A stretch of DNA of 64,000 bases from Flavobacterium psychrotolerans (GTDB lineage: Bacteria > Bacteroidota > Bacteroidia > Flavobacteriales > Flavobacteriaceae), in assembly GCF_003097635.1 (NCBI RefSeq), contig NZ_QCZI01000003.1, positions 124,001 to 188,000 on the forward strand, in the 5' to 3' direction. The translations under genes were made by a program, and so were the position numbers. The notes under the pieces were generated by a model that searched no databases, had not been told where the DNA came from, and saw only the letters and a list, made by a program, of their open reading frames with translations. Shown here piece after piece: positions 33,035 to 42,964 of the stretch (its first letter is position 1; each line of letters opens with the position of its first letter).

Positions 33035-33598
33035 ATGACCGAAGAAATTGAATTTATATTAGATAGTACGCAAGAATCTATGACGGGAACCATTGCCCAT
33101 TTAGAAAAAGCATTCTTGAACATTCGTGCCGGAAAAGCTTCCCCTCAAATGCTTGGAAGCGTTTTTGTAGATTATTATGGATCTCAAACGCCACTTTCTC
33201 AAATCTCGAACGTTAACGTTCCTGATGCCAGAACAATTACGATTCAGCCTTTTGAAAAAAAAATGTTGCAAACCATAGAAAAAGCAATCATGATTGCCAA
33301 TCTTGGCTTTAACCCCATGAATAACGGAGACATCATTATCATTAGCGTTCCTCCGTTAACAGAAGAACGTCGTCGTGATTTGACAAAACAAGCCAAATCG
33401 GAAGCTGAAGATGCCAAAATTGGGATTCGAAACGTCAGAAAAGAAGCCAATTCCGACATTAAAAAACTTGAGAAAGAAGGCACTTCAGAAGATACTTGTA
33501 AAAGTGCCGAAGAAGAAGTTCAAACTTTGACCAACAGTTTCATCAAAAAAATAGACGAACTTTTAGCTAATAAAGAAATCGAAATCATGAAAGTGTAA
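33035..33598 (+). CDS. frr: ribosome recycling factor
   Basis: A 187-residue factor (the usual length is about 185) that, with EF-G, splits post-termination ribosomes. LNIRAGKASPQMLGSVFVDY, PLSQISNVNVPDARTITIQP and PPLTEERRRDLTKQAKSEAE are RRF signatures of the three-helix bundle and its hinge domain. It lies downstream of pyrH. A hairpin with a following T run (33622-33662) is its likely terminator. Confidence 0.96.
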   Translation: MTEEIEFILDSTQESMTGTIAHLEKAFLNIRAGKASPQMLGSVFVDYYGSQTPLSQISNVNVPDARTITIQPFEKKMLQTIEKAIMIANLGFNPMNNGDIIIISVPPLTEERRRDLTKQAKSEAEDAKIGIRNVRKEANSDIKKLEKEGTSEDTCKSAEEEVQTLTNSFIKKIDELLANKEIEIMKV

Positions 33599-33621
33599 TT
33601 TCATTTAAAAATACAACTATC

Positions 33622-33662
33622 CCGTCTCGTATCGTTTTTTTGACGAAACAGGACGGTTTTTT
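33622..33662 (+). terminator. terminator of pyrH-frr
   Basis: CCGTC (33622-33626) and GACGG (33652-33656), with an inner TCGT/ACGA pairing, followed by a T run. The stem is imperfect. Confidence 0.6.
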
Positions 33663-33686
33663 TATTACTGATTTTAGGTTAAAAAT

Positions 33687-33694
33687 TATTTTTG
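33687..33694 (+). promoter_or_regulatory. -7 box of the DUF5686 gene
   Basis: TATTTTTG, a consensus match 28 bp before the ATG at 33722. Confidence 0.6.
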
Positions 33695-33721
33695 GAACCA
33701 TTTTTGTGATAAACTCACGCA

Positions 33722-36217
33722 ATGAGACAATTTACCCTATTGTTTTTCTTTTTCTCGTTTGTAAGTCATGCGCAATTCCGCCTAAACGGAATTGCGACTG
33801 ATGCTTTAACTAAGAAACCACTTCCATTTGCAAGCATTTCTACAGAAAATAACACTATCGGCATTTCGGATATTGACGGTAAATTCTCCTTGGAATTAAA
33901 AGAAATACCTTCAGTTTTTTGGGTTTCTTACATAGATTACAACAAAACAGAAATTGCTGTCAATCCCAATAAAAAATTCTATTTGATTGCGCTATCACCA
34001 AGAACAAATCTTATAAATCAAGTTAATATTGTCCCTAAAGAAAATCCGGCTTTGGCAATTATGCGAAACGTGATTGAAAATAAAAATAAAAATAATCCTC
34101 AAAAAAAAGGAAGCAGTTTTCAGTTTAATGCCTATAACAAAATCATTATTACGGCTAATCCCGATTCCATAAAAGGAAGTATTGATTCTGTTTTTATCAG
34201 AAAAAAATCTAAAATAAAATTTTCTAAAATTGATTCGTCCGATTATAAATTTAAAAAAATAATTCGCAAGCAACACCTCTTTCAAATTGAAAAAGTTTCG
34301 CAGTATCAATTCAACAATCGAGGATTAAAAGAAACCATTCTAGGAACAAAAATGTCAGGATTCAAACAACCTATTTATGAAATTTTGGGTTTGAGCTTGC
34401 AATCATTTTCAGTTTACGACAATAGATATGAACTTTTTGAAACCAAATATAGAAGTCCAATCAGCAACAATTCGTTGACCGATTATGACTATAAATTACT
34501 AGATAGCACCAACATACAAAACCGAAAGATGTATGTCATCTATTTTAAAAACAACCTTAAAGCTACCGGATTAGCTGGATTACTGTTTATTGACCAAAAT
34601 AATTTTGCCGTTGCAAAAGCTATCATGAGAGCCAAGGGGGTTTTGGATATAACCGGAATACATGAATTTGATTATTTGGAAAAAGAAAAACTTTGGTTTC
34701 CAAAGCGAAAAATTTTTAAAATCGCCAAAGGTAAAAGTAACGAAGATATTAGGATTCTGGGGGAAACTTTCAAATTTGATGCCGATGAAAATGACAACTC
34801 TGCATCGAGAAAAAAAGGAGCTTCCGATTACACCTACTTATTGTCGGAGACTAATTTTTCGGAGCTATCCTATAATATTCCCGTAAAGATTAAACATCAT
34901 TCCGTTGCAATAGAAATAAAAGAAGATGCCATCATAAAAAAAGAATCCTTTTGGGAGAAATACCGAAAAGACACTTTAGACATCAGAAGCCCCAAAACAT
35001 ATAGCGTTCTTGATAGTATTATGTCAAAAAAAAGAATTGAGAAAAAACTGTTTATTGGCAGAAAAATTCTAACAGGATATATACCATTAGGGCCAATAGA
35101 TATTGATTCTCGTTATTTTTTAAGCTACAATAATTACGAGGGATTTCGATTGGGATTAGGAGGAAAAACAAGCGAAAAATTCTCCAAAATTTTTAAAATC
35201 GAAGGCTATTCTGCCTATGGTACGAAAGATGGTACCTTTAAATATAATTTAGGATTTGCAACAAGAATCGGAAAATTCTCAGATTCCTGGATTGGAAGTT
35301 CCTATACTGATGATGTTCGAGAGATTGCAAGTACATCATTTGCTATTGACAAACGTGTATTTAAACTTTATGACCCAAGGCCCATTAACGTTAGTACTTT
35401 TTATAATTATCAAAATTGGCGGGGATATATTGAGACTAAAATCATTCCAAAAACCGAAAGTATTTGGCAATTGACCCACAGTAATATTGAACCAAAATTT
35501 AATTATGTCTATAATTTGAATGATCAATTATATACTATTTACAGTATAACAACCGCCATGGTCTCTCTACAATGGAATCCATTTAGTGAATATATGCAAA
35601 CCCCGAATGGTCGCCTTGAAGTTGAAAAACGGTTCCCTAAATTTACTATTCAGTATACCAAAACGTTGCCAAAATTTATAGACAATGACTTTGCATTTGG
35701 GAAAATCGATTTTAGGGCTGAATATGAAAAAAAACACCTAAATGGCCAAAAAACAGCTCTCCTATTATCTACTGGTTATGCTTATGGGGATATTCCGGTG
35801 ACACATTTGTACAATACCTCCCCAAACAACCTGACTAAAGACAGGGTTATGCAACGAATTACTTTGGGTGGAAATAACAGCTTTGAAACCATGTATTTCA
35901 ATGAATTTTTCTCTAGTGAATATCTTTCTCTCCAAATCAAACATGGTTTTAAAAGAGTTGTTTTATTAAAAAAAATCAAACCCTCACTGGTACTCGTTTC
36001 CAGAATGGCTTGGGGAAATCTACAAAAACCTGAACAACATGTTGGCATAGATTATAAAACTTTAGACAAAGGCTATATTGAATCCGGAATAGAACTCAAT
36101 CAGATCTTTAACGGCCTGGGACTTTCTGGTTTTTATAGGTACGGTCCCAATCAGTTAAAACGATTTGAAGACAATCTCGCCATAAAATTGACTTTTGTGC
36201 TTAATTTGGGAATTTAA
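33722..36217 (+). CDS. DUF5686 / CarboxypepD_reg outer-membrane protein
   Basis: An 831-residue envelope protein. Signal peptide (1-18, ending SHAQ), CarboxypepD_reg-like domain (about 19-100; LNGIATDALTKKPLPFASIS), then a long region typical of DUF5686 family proteins, with a C-terminal barrel-like half ending in LAIKLTFVLNLGI. The family is predicted to sit in the outer membrane; its substrate or function is unknown. It is monocistronic with its own TATTTTTG promoter, between frr and a convergent antiporter gene. Confidence 0.85.
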   Translation: MRQFTLLFFFFSFVSHAQFRLNGIATDALTKKPLPFASISTENNTIGISDIDGKFSLELKEIPSVFWVSYIDYNKTEIAVNPNKKFYLIALSPRTNLINQVNIVPKENPALAIMRNVIENKNKNNPQKKGSSFQFNAYNKIIITANPDSIKGSIDSVFIRKKSKIKFSKIDSSDYKFKKIIRKQHLFQIEKVSQYQFNNRGLKETILGTKMSGFKQPIYEILGLSLQSFSVYDNRYELFETKYRSPISNNSLTDYDYKLLDSTNIQNRKMYVIYFKNNLKATGLAGLLFIDQNNFAVAKAIMRAKGVLDITGIHEFDYLEKEKLWFPKRKIFKIAKGKSNEDIRILGETFKFDADENDNSASRKKGASDYTYLLSETNFSELSYNIPVKIKHHSVAIEIKEDAIIKKESFWEKYRKDTLDIRSPKTYSVLDSIMSKKRIEKKLFIGRKILTGYIPLGPIDIDSRYFLSYNNYEGFRLGLGGKTSEKFSKIFKIEGYSAYGTKDGTFKYNLGFATRIGKFSDSWIGSSYTDDVREIASTSFAIDKRVFKLYDPRPINVSTFYNYQNWRGYIETKIIPKTESIWQLTHSNIEPKFNYVYNLNDQLYTIYSITTAMVSLQWNPFSEYMQTPNGRLEVEKRFPKFTIQYTKTLPKFIDNDFAFGKIDFRAEYEKKHLNGQKTALLLSTGYAYGDIPVTHLYNTSPNNLTKDRVMQRITLGGNNSFETMYFNEFFSSEYLSLQIKHGFKRVVLLKKIKPSLVLVSRMAWGNLQKPEQHVGIDYKTLDKGYIESGIELNQIFNGLGLSGFYRYGPNQLKRFEDNLAIKLTFVLNLGI

Positions 36218-36255
36218 ACGAGACTCCGCAGATTTCTAAAAAGAGTAGGACTCTA

Positions 36256-36276
36256 TTAGTTTAAATTGAACTAATC
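36256..36276. terminator. weak hairpin between convergent genes
   Basis: ATTAGTT and AACTAAT arms with a 7-nt loop. The right arm includes the stop codon region of the antiporter gene. The stem is AT-rich and has no clear T run, so function is uncertain. Confidence 0.35.
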
Positions 36277-38547
36277 CTTTGGCTTAACGATCAATACGGA
36301 CGGTGTGTTGTTTAGCCAAATACTTTGGGAATCAATTAGTTTTTTCCAACTTTCTAAGCTAATAATCATCAGATCCTGCAGCTCTAAAAACTCTTTTTTA
36401 ATCGTTCTTTCCTGCATCATCATAATGTGATTAGGTGCTATTTGTTCTATGGAACGAATTCCTTCTTGGATTTTTCGATTGTTTCTAATGTGCCCAACGG
36501 CATCCAAAACCGTAATTTGAGAACCGTTATTGTGAATCAATTTTTGGGCAAATTCAATTAAAAAAGCATCCTCATCACTAAAAATAGGCATAAAAACCTG
36601 ATTGATTTCGTCTAATTCTTTATCTACAAGAATTCCAACTGACATTTTGCTTTTAGCAATAATTTGTCTTGTTCTTTCATCAAAAGGAGAATTTTCAAAC
36701 AAACCTTCTTTCCCTGTAAATTTATCAATCAAGCGATCCGGATTGATAATTCTTGTTGTAAAACCAAGCACTTTCCCTAGCAGTGTTCCTTCAAAAATAG
36801 ATTGTCCTAAACCCACCAATAACAAGTCATAATCGCCATGATTCGCCGTATCCGTTATATCCGAATCAATGTCATTTGATGCCTTGAAAAGGGTAATTAT
36901 TTTTTGATTTAGATTTTCCGATTCCGAAATAACTGGTGAAAACATTTCTCGCTCATAATCTTTCACATCAAAGGAATGCAACTCTGAACTTAATGATAAA
37001 TGCATTGCGGTAACAATCGTATTCCCGCTTTGTTTTTTGACCAAACTATTGGCTACTTTCAACAATGTTTTCCCTTTTTCGGGTGTGGCAAAAGAAATCA
37101 GAACTTTGTATTTACTTTTATTGCTGATTTCTTCTGGCACGATGCTGCTTTTGGTTTTAAAAATATAATTAATTAAATCCAAAGCCGGACCGGTCATAAA
37201 AGTGGTTGCCAGTGCCATAATGACCATCATCGTGAAAATTTGAGTGGACAAAACGCCTAAATCATACCCAATATTCAGCACTACCAATTCCATCAAACCT
37301 CTTGTATTCATCAAGGTACCTATCGATAGACTGTCTTTCCAATTGTGCCCTACAAACTTTGCCGCAAGGGCACTCCCAAAAAACTTACCCACCACTGCCA
37401 CTAAAATAATCAAGCCTGTAATTTTCCATAAATACGGATCGTCAATTAATCCTATTTGGGTTCGCAAACCTGTAAAAACAAAGAATAGAGGAAGTAAGAT
37501 TACAACAGAAACATCTTCTACTTTTTCGATAAAAATAGTACGGAATTTATTGTTTTCCGGCATGATTGCCCCAGCCAAAAAGGCTCCAAACAAAGCGTGA
37601 ATCCCTATCAACTCAGACGCATAAGAAGACAATAATAAGGTCAAAAAGAAAATAGCCACAACGGGTTTATTCAGACTTTCTCTGGTAGAATTCAAATCAC
37701 CGACTCTTTTCAGGAAAGGCCGAACCACTTTTAGCATCACAATTACGTATAGTATAGCCAGCGCAATAACATACAAAGAACTGATAAAAGAGCCTGCTTT
37801 TACAATGGCAATTACGGCTGCCAAAATGCACCATGCTGTGATATCATCGGCAGCGGCACAGGTAATTACAATTGCCCCTAATTTAGTTTTATGAATTCCG
37901 CGTTCCCGAACAATCCCTGCCAAAACCGGAAATGCAGTAATGCTCATGGCAATTCCTAAGAATAAACCAAAAGAAAGGAATTCAACACCGGGAGGTGCAA
38001 AAGAATGATATATAAAATAAGCAAGTCCCAACCCTAAAGTAAACGGAATAATGATACTGGCATGACTAATAACAACAGCATCATGCGCTTTATTTTTAAG
38101 TACTTTTAAATCTAATTCCATCCCGATAACAAACATGAAAAGGATTAATCCAATTTGGCTCAAAAACTGCAGGTTTCCTAGCGAATCTTTTGGGAACAAC
38201 ATTGCAGAAAATTCAGGAAAATACATCCCGATTAAAGAAGGGCCCAAAACAATTCCTGCTATCATCTCCCCTATTACTGTTGGCTGACCTATCCTCCTGC
38301 ATACCCATCCAAAAAATCGAGCTACCAAAATAATAGTGACGATTTGCGCCAGAAGAATGGCTAGAGGATGTTGCAAATTGTGGTTCATCGATGTTAAAAA
38401 ATCATTCCAATGTCCGTTTTCTATTTGGTGACGAACAATATTCTGTCCTATTTCCAATGTTTTCCCTTTTAGCACAATCCAATACATCAAGGCAGAAAAT
38501 CCGCCTATAATTATCAAATAAAAAAACGAATTTTTAAAACTTCTCAT
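36271..38547 (-). CDS. CPA2 cation:proton antiporter (paralogue 1)
   Basis: A 758-residue membrane protein. The N-terminal 90 residues carry one helix (about 10-28) and an extracytoplasmic linker. A Na+/H+ exchanger domain of the KefB/CPA2 type follows (about 55-440) with IGQPTVIGEMIAGIVLGPSL, FVIGMELDL and ITCAAADDITAWC, the last holding the conserved acidic pair. A C-terminal cytoplasmic part (about 460-758) resembles a USP-like nucleotide-binding domain. It probably exchanges K+ or Na+ for H+. It is nearly a copy of the gene at 40498 and closes a five-gene leftward cluster. Confidence 0.88.
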   Translation of the reverse strand: MRSFKNSFFYLIIIGGFSALMYWIVLKGKTLEIGQNIVRHQIENGHWNDFLTSMNHNLQHPLAILLAQIVTIILVARFFGWVCRRIGQPTVIGEMIAGIVLGPSLIGMYFPEFSAMLFPKDSLGNLQFLSQIGLILFMFVIGMELDLKVLKNKAHDAVVISHASIIIPFTLGLGLAYFIYHSFAPPGVEFLSFGLFLGIAMSITAFPVLAGIVRERGIHKTKLGAIVITCAAADDITAWCILAAVIAIVKAGSFISSLYVIALAILYVIVMLKVVRPFLKRVGDLNSTRESLNKPVVAIFFLTLLLSSYASELIGIHALFGAFLAGAIMPENNKFRTIFIEKVEDVSVVILLPLFFVFTGLRTQIGLIDDPYLWKITGLIILVAVVGKFFGSALAAKFVGHNWKDSLSIGTLMNTRGLMELVVLNIGYDLGVLSTQIFTMMVIMALATTFMTGPALDLINYIFKTKSSIVPEEISNKSKYKVLISFATPEKGKTLLKVANSLVKKQSGNTIVTAMHLSLSSELHSFDVKDYEREMFSPVISESENLNQKIITLFKASNDIDSDITDTANHGDYDLLLVGLGQSIFEGTLLGKVLGFTTRIINPDRLIDKFTGKEGLFENSPFDERTRQIIAKSKMSVGILVDKELDEINQVFMPIFSDEDAFLIEFAQKLIHNNGSQITVLDAVGHIRNNRKIQEGIRSIEQIAPNHIMMMQERTIKKEFLELQDLMIISLESWKKLIDSQSIWLNNTPSVLIVKPKD

Positions 38548-38671
38548 GCAACCTGTTTTTTAAATTATCAATGTTTTGCGATGCAAATATGGGAAGTGAT
38601 TTTTGAGAAATAAAGGGAAACATAAGGTAATTTCAATCAAATGTAACAAGAGTGGAAAACTTTGTAACAAG

Positions 38672-39391
38672 TTAGATTTTGACTTTTATTAAAAAATCAG
38701 AACGATAGGTTTCGCTCAAAATTAATGTGGTGAATTTTCCATTTTGTTCTTGATGGCTCAGCGTAATTTCATTGTGATTGAAAAATTTCACCGCTGTCAT
38801 TGCAATAATTTCTTTTTTATTCACTCTACAAAAATCGGCTTCTGGAAGTTGGCTTAAAAGAGAATCAAAATTAATGTTTTTTAAAATCAAAGAACTGCCG
38901 TCTAAGAGCAACACTTCCTTGTCCCTGCTGTCGGTTACGGCTGTTTTGATGTATTGAATTTGAGAAAAATACAAGAGTGACTTCCCTTTATCAGTATTCA
39001 AATGAATGAATTTTTTAGTAAACGCAGGTTTATGGAATCGCTCTAAAGCCTTTGCAACTGCTTTTTGCAAACGCTCTTTTATAACCGGTTTTGTGATGTA
39101 ATCAACCGCATCGATATTAAATGCTTCAGCGGCGTAATCTTTATAGGCAGTAGTAAAAATAACCAGTTTATCTTCGAGTAAATTGGCCAAACTCAAACCG
39201 TCCATTCCTGGCATTTCAATATCTGAAATACACAAATCGAAGTCGAGTTCTGTAATTTCTGCCAGTAATTTTTCCGGATTATTGAATGCTTTTATGATTT
39301 CTAATTCTGGAATTTGCTCACAAAGTATTTTCAGGTACGTCAATCCCGGTAATTCATCGTCCAGCAGCAAGCATTTGAGTTTTGTATTCAA
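38672..39391 (-). CDS. LytTR-type response regulator
   Basis: A 239-residue regulator: receiver domain (1-120) with DDE (11-13), phospho-acceptor Asp57 (CISDIEMPGMDG), Thr80 and Lys101; LytTR DNA-binding domain (about 140-236; KFIHLNTDKGKSLLYFSQIQ, FCRVNKKEIIAM). Its start lies 38 bp inside the upstream kinase gene, so the pair is translationally coupled. It likely controls the adjacent antiporter and SMR genes, an inference from position. Confidence 0.9.
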   Translation of the reverse strand: MNTKLKCLLLDDELPGLTYLKILCEQIPELEIIKAFNNPEKLLAEITELDFDLCISDIEMPGMDGLSLANLLEDKLVIFTTAYKDYAAEAFNIDAVDYITKPVIKERLQKAVAKALERFHKPAFTKKFIHLNTDKGKSLLYFSQIQYIKTAVTDSRDKEVLLLDGSSLILKNINFDSLLSQLPEADFCRVNKKEIIAMTAVKFFNHNEITLSHQEQNGKFTTLILSETYRSDFLIKVKI

Positions 39392-40124
39392 GAAGATTGA
39401 TTTTTAAGTGGGCAATATAAATGTCATTTTCGACAAATTTATCCAGTTTGAACTGATTTTTGTATATAATTTTCAATCGTTGTTCTAATGTAGTGGCTCC
39501 AATACCGCTTCGTTCTTTTTTCAATGTCTTTTTATCTGAAATTTTATTCGAAACTGTCAAACAGAAACAATTGTCTTTGAATTCAAACAACACCGAGATA
39601 AAAGCATCCGCGCTTTGCAAATCAGCATGTTTAAACGCATTTTCTATTAAATCTATCGAAATTAAAGGTGCTAAAAGACGTTGCTCATAGAGCATTTCAC
39701 CTTCATTAATTTTGGTTTTTACTTTTAACTCAAAAAGCGGACTGACTTTAATTTTATTGATTTCTATCAGATTCAATGCAAACTCGATTTCTTCTTTTGG
39801 AGAAACGAACTTTTTTTGGCTTTCATATAAAATGTAATCCAGCACATTCGCTAATTTATCCAACGCAAAATAGGTTTGATACGCATGCGACTGAATTGAA
39901 TTGAGAATGTTTTTAAAAAGATGTGGATTAAGTTTAGACTCCAATGTTTCCAACTGTAAAGTATTGACTTTCATTTCCAGCAGATGAAATTTCTCTTCCA
40001 CACTATCTTTTGCTTTTCCTGATTGAATCAGTCTATTAATGAGGTAGCAGAGCGCAATTATTAGTATCAGAATAATTACAAGCAATATATAAATCATGCC
40101 ATTGTTTTCTTGAATTTGATTCAT
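39354..40124 (-). CDS. LytS-type sensor histidine kinase
   Basis: A 256-residue kinase with one membrane helix (about 11-32) and almost no external domain. The His_kinase motif ESKLNPHLFKNILNSI holds His68. The GHKL ATPase part has LISIDLIENAFKHA and GIGATTLEQRL. Such short kinases sense from within the membrane or cytoplasm. Its C-terminus (TQMLAAGR) is encoded over the start of the response regulator gene, a 38-bp overlap. The input signal is unknown. Confidence 0.9.
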   Translation of the reverse strand: MNQIQENNGMIYILLVIILILIIALCYLINRLIQSGKAKDSVEEKFHLLEMKVNTLQLETLESKLNPHLFKNILNSIQSHAYQTYFALDKLANVLDYILYESQKKFVSPKEEIEFALNLIEINKIKVSPLFELKVKTKINEGEMLYEQRLLAPLISIDLIENAFKHADLQSADAFISVLFEFKDNCFCLTVSNKISDKKTLKKERSGIGATTLEQRLKIIYKNQFKLDKFVENDIYIAHLKINLLEYKTQMLAAGR

Positions 40125-40166
40125 ATTCTATATTTAAAATACTTTAGAAAGTAAAATCATTTTTGT

Positions 40167-40496
40167 CTAATGACTCGAAACGAATTTCAGCCCAATAATG
40201 GAAGCTATTAAAGTAGTAATGAAGAAAACTCTCCAGAAGTCAGCCGGTTCTTTAAAAATAAAAATCCCTACCAAAACTGTTCCTACTGCTCCAATTCCAG
40301 TCCAAACCGCATAAGCAGTTCCTATAGGCAATGTCTGCGTGGCTTTATAAAGTAACACCATACTGATGATCAAACAAACTAAAAATCCACCCAGCCAAAT
40401 TGTTGCGGTTATACCTGAACTTTCTTTGGCCTTGCCTAAACAAGTAGCGAAACCCACTTCAAAAAGGCCACCAATAATCAATAAAATCCAGTTCAT
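40167..40496 (-). CDS. SMR-family small multidrug/guanidinium exporter
   Basis: A 109-residue protein with four membrane helices. The essential Glu is at position 13 (GGLFEVGFATCLGKAKES). GTAYAVWTGIGAVGTVLVGI resembles the SugE/Gdx subgroup more than EmrE, so guanidinium-type substrates are possible; sequence alone does not settle this. It starts 1 bp after the stop of the upstream antiporter, so it is clearly in the same operon. No riboswitch was seen upstream. Confidence 0.88.
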   Translation of the reverse strand: MNWILLIIGGLFEVGFATCLGKAKESSGITATIWLGGFLVCLIISMVLLYKATQTLPIGTAYAVWTGIGAVGTVLVGIFIFKEPADFWRVFFITTLIASIIGLKFVSSH

Positions 40497-40497
40497 T

Positions 40498-42768
40498 CTA
40501 AGGTTTAATAATTAAAATAGAAGGGATATTGCTTAGCCAGATACTTTGTGAATCAACCAGTTTTTTCCAACTCTCAAGACTTACAATCATTAAATCTTGC
40601 TTTGACAGAAACTCTTTTTTTATCGCTTTTTCATTCATTAAAGAAATATTGGCTGGATATTTTTTTTCCAATGTCCCTATGGTGCTTTCCATAATAAAAC
40701 TATTCTCAAATATATTATTGATGTCCAAAACAGAAATATTCGAGTTGTTATTGTAAATTAATTTTTGTGCATAATCCAATAAATGAGAATCATCAGAACT
40801 AAAAATAGGAATAAAAACCTGATTTACATTTTTTAAATTTTTATCTACTAAAATCCCTAACGGCATTTTAGTTTTAGAAATAATTTGTCGGGTTCTTTCA
40901 TCAAATGGCGAGTTTTCAAACAAACCCTCCTTTCCGGTAAACTTATCAATTAAACGATCGGGATTGATGATTCGAGTTGTAAACCCGAGTACTTTACCCA
41001 ATAAAGTGCCTTCAAAAATTGATTTTCCCAAGCCCACTAATAATAAGTCATATTCTCCATGATTGGCAATGTCAGCAATGTCAGTTTCAATGTCAACCGT
41101 AGCTTTAAAAATAGTTGTAATCTCTTGTTTTAGTACTTTAGATTCTTCTAAAATGGGATGAAATCTCCTCTTTTCTTGTTCTTCCAAATCATAGGAATGC
41201 ATCTCGTCGCTTAATGATAAATGCATTGCCGTAATTGTTGAGGACTCTTTTTGCCTTTTGATTAAGCTATTGGCCAATCTTAAAAGAGATCTGGCCTTCT
41301 CATTATTACCAAAGGAAATTAATATTTTGTATTTACTTCCATTCCCTGTTGCATCCAAAATAAATTCATCTTTGCTTTTAAAAATGAAATTAATTAAATC
41401 CAATGCAGGCCCGGTCATAATCGTTGTCACCAATGCCATGATGACCATCATCGTAAAGATTTCAGATGTTAAAACCCCTAAATCATACCCAATGTTCAAA
41501 ACGACCAATTCCATCAAGCCCCTTGTGTTCATTAGAGCTCCAATAGTTAAACTATCCCGCCAACTTTGCCCGACAAATTTTGCCGCCAATGCGCTCCCCA
41601 AAAATTTTCCGACAACGGCAACAAGAATAATAAATCCAGTGACTTTCCATAAATAGGGATCGTTTATCAAACCAATTTGTGTGCGCAAACCTGTAAACAC
41701 AAAAAATAGTGGCAGTAATAATATTACGGAAACATCTTCAACTTTATCTATAAAAATAGCTCTAAATTTAGCAATATCGGGCATGATTGCCCCAGTCATA
41801 AAAGCACCGAAAAGAGCATGAATACCAATTATCTCACTAGTATAAGATGAAAGTATTAGCGTTAAAAAAAAAATGGCCACTACCGGTTTATTCAGTTTAT
41901 TTTTGGTTCGATACAAATCTCCAATTCTTTTTAGAAATGGTTTTACTACAATAAGCATCAACACAACATAAATTAAGGCCAAACCAATCACATACAAAGA
42001 ACTAACAAATGAACCTGCTTTAACAATGGCAATCACAGCGGCCAACAAACACCAAGCTGTAATATCGTCTGTTGCGGCACACGTAATTACAATCGTTCCC
42101 AGTCGGGTTTTGTGAATGCCTCGCTCTTGAACAATCCGGGCTAAAACTGGAAAAGCAGTTATGCTCATGGCAATCCCCATAAATAAACTGAAAGATAAAA
42201 ATTCGACACCTTGTGGGGCAAATCTGTAATATATGAAATAGGCCAACCCAATTCCGAGTGAAAAAGGGATTACAATGCTTGCGTGGCTAATAACGACAGC
42301 ATCATTTGCTTTGTTCTTTAGCACTTTCAAATCGAGTTCCATTCCTATCACAAACATAAAAAGAATCAACCCTATTTGACTTAAGAATTGTAGATTTCCC
42401 AATGAAGCAACCGGAAATAACGCGGAAGAAAATTCCGGAAAATACATCCCCACCAGTGAAGGCCCAAGAAAAATTCCAGCAATAATTTCCCCAATAACCG
42501 AAGGTTGCCCAATTTTCCTGAACATCCAACCAAAAAATCGAGCAACAAAAATTATTGTGATAATTTGTGCCAAAAGTATGGCTAACGGATGTTGCAAATT
42601 ATGATTTATCGAAACTAAAAATTCCGACCATTGGTTTTCTTTAACTTTTACCTGCATTACGTTTCTTCCAACTTCTAAAAATTTCCCCTGAGAGAGAATC
42701 CAATAGATTAAGAAGGAAAACCCTCCGGTAACAGCTACATAAAAGATAGAATTTTTATAATTTCTCAT
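40498..42768 (-). CDS. CPA2 cation:proton antiporter (paralogue 2)
   Basis: A 756-residue protein with the same layout as the gene at 36271: extra N-terminal helix, CPA2 exchanger domain (IGQPSVIGEIIAGIFLGPSL; TCAATDDITAWCLLAAVIAI), and a C-terminal USP-like part with VNQVFIPIFSSDDSH. The two are alike over their full length and differ most in the last 250 residues. It is first in the cluster. An upstream CATATTTG near-consensus box is on the minus strand around 42812. The duplicate pair may have distinct ion preferences or be controlled separately. Confidence 0.88.
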   Translation of the reverse strand: MRNYKNSIFYVAVTGGFSFLIYWILSQGKFLEVGRNVMQVKVKENQWSEFLVSINHNLQHPLAILLAQIITIIFVARFFGWMFRKIGQPSVIGEIIAGIFLGPSLVGMYFPEFSSALFPVASLGNLQFLSQIGLILFMFVIGMELDLKVLKNKANDAVVISHASIVIPFSLGIGLAYFIYYRFAPQGVEFLSFSLFMGIAMSITAFPVLARIVQERGIHKTRLGTIVITCAATDDITAWCLLAAVIAIVKAGSFVSSLYVIGLALIYVVLMLIVVKPFLKRIGDLYRTKNKLNKPVVAIFFLTLILSSYTSEIIGIHALFGAFMTGAIMPDIAKFRAIFIDKVEDVSVILLLPLFFVFTGLRTQIGLINDPYLWKVTGFIILVAVVGKFLGSALAAKFVGQSWRDSLTIGALMNTRGLMELVVLNIGYDLGVLTSEIFTMMVIMALVTTIMTGPALDLINFIFKSKDEFILDATGNGSKYKILISFGNNEKARSLLRLANSLIKRQKESSTITAMHLSLSDEMHSYDLEEQEKRRFHPILEESKVLKQEITTIFKATVDIETDIADIANHGEYDLLLVGLGKSIFEGTLLGKVLGFTTRIINPDRLIDKFTGKEGLFENSPFDERTRQIISKTKMPLGILVDKNLKNVNQVFIPIFSSDDSHLLDYAQKLIYNNNSNISVLDINNIFENSFIMESTIGTLEKKYPANISLMNEKAIKKEFLSKQDLMIVSLESWKKLVDSQSIWLSNIPSILIIKP

Positions 42769-42964
42769 ATAAATCTTGAAAAAAACTTTATTGCGATAAT
42801 TTTATACAAATATGCGAATTCAAATATATAAATTATACCATCTAAAAAATTATTAATATAAATTTAATCTTATTAATAAAATAAAAAATATCTTAACAAA
42901 AAGTAAAGATATAAATTATTAAATATTCTTGGTTTTATTTACCTTCGCACCGATTTAACAGAAT

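Noticed and set aside
40167..40496. Guanidine riboswitch controlling the SMR gene
   Set aside because: The gene starts 1 bp after the upstream antiporter stop, and no riboswitch-like structure was recognised before the operon.
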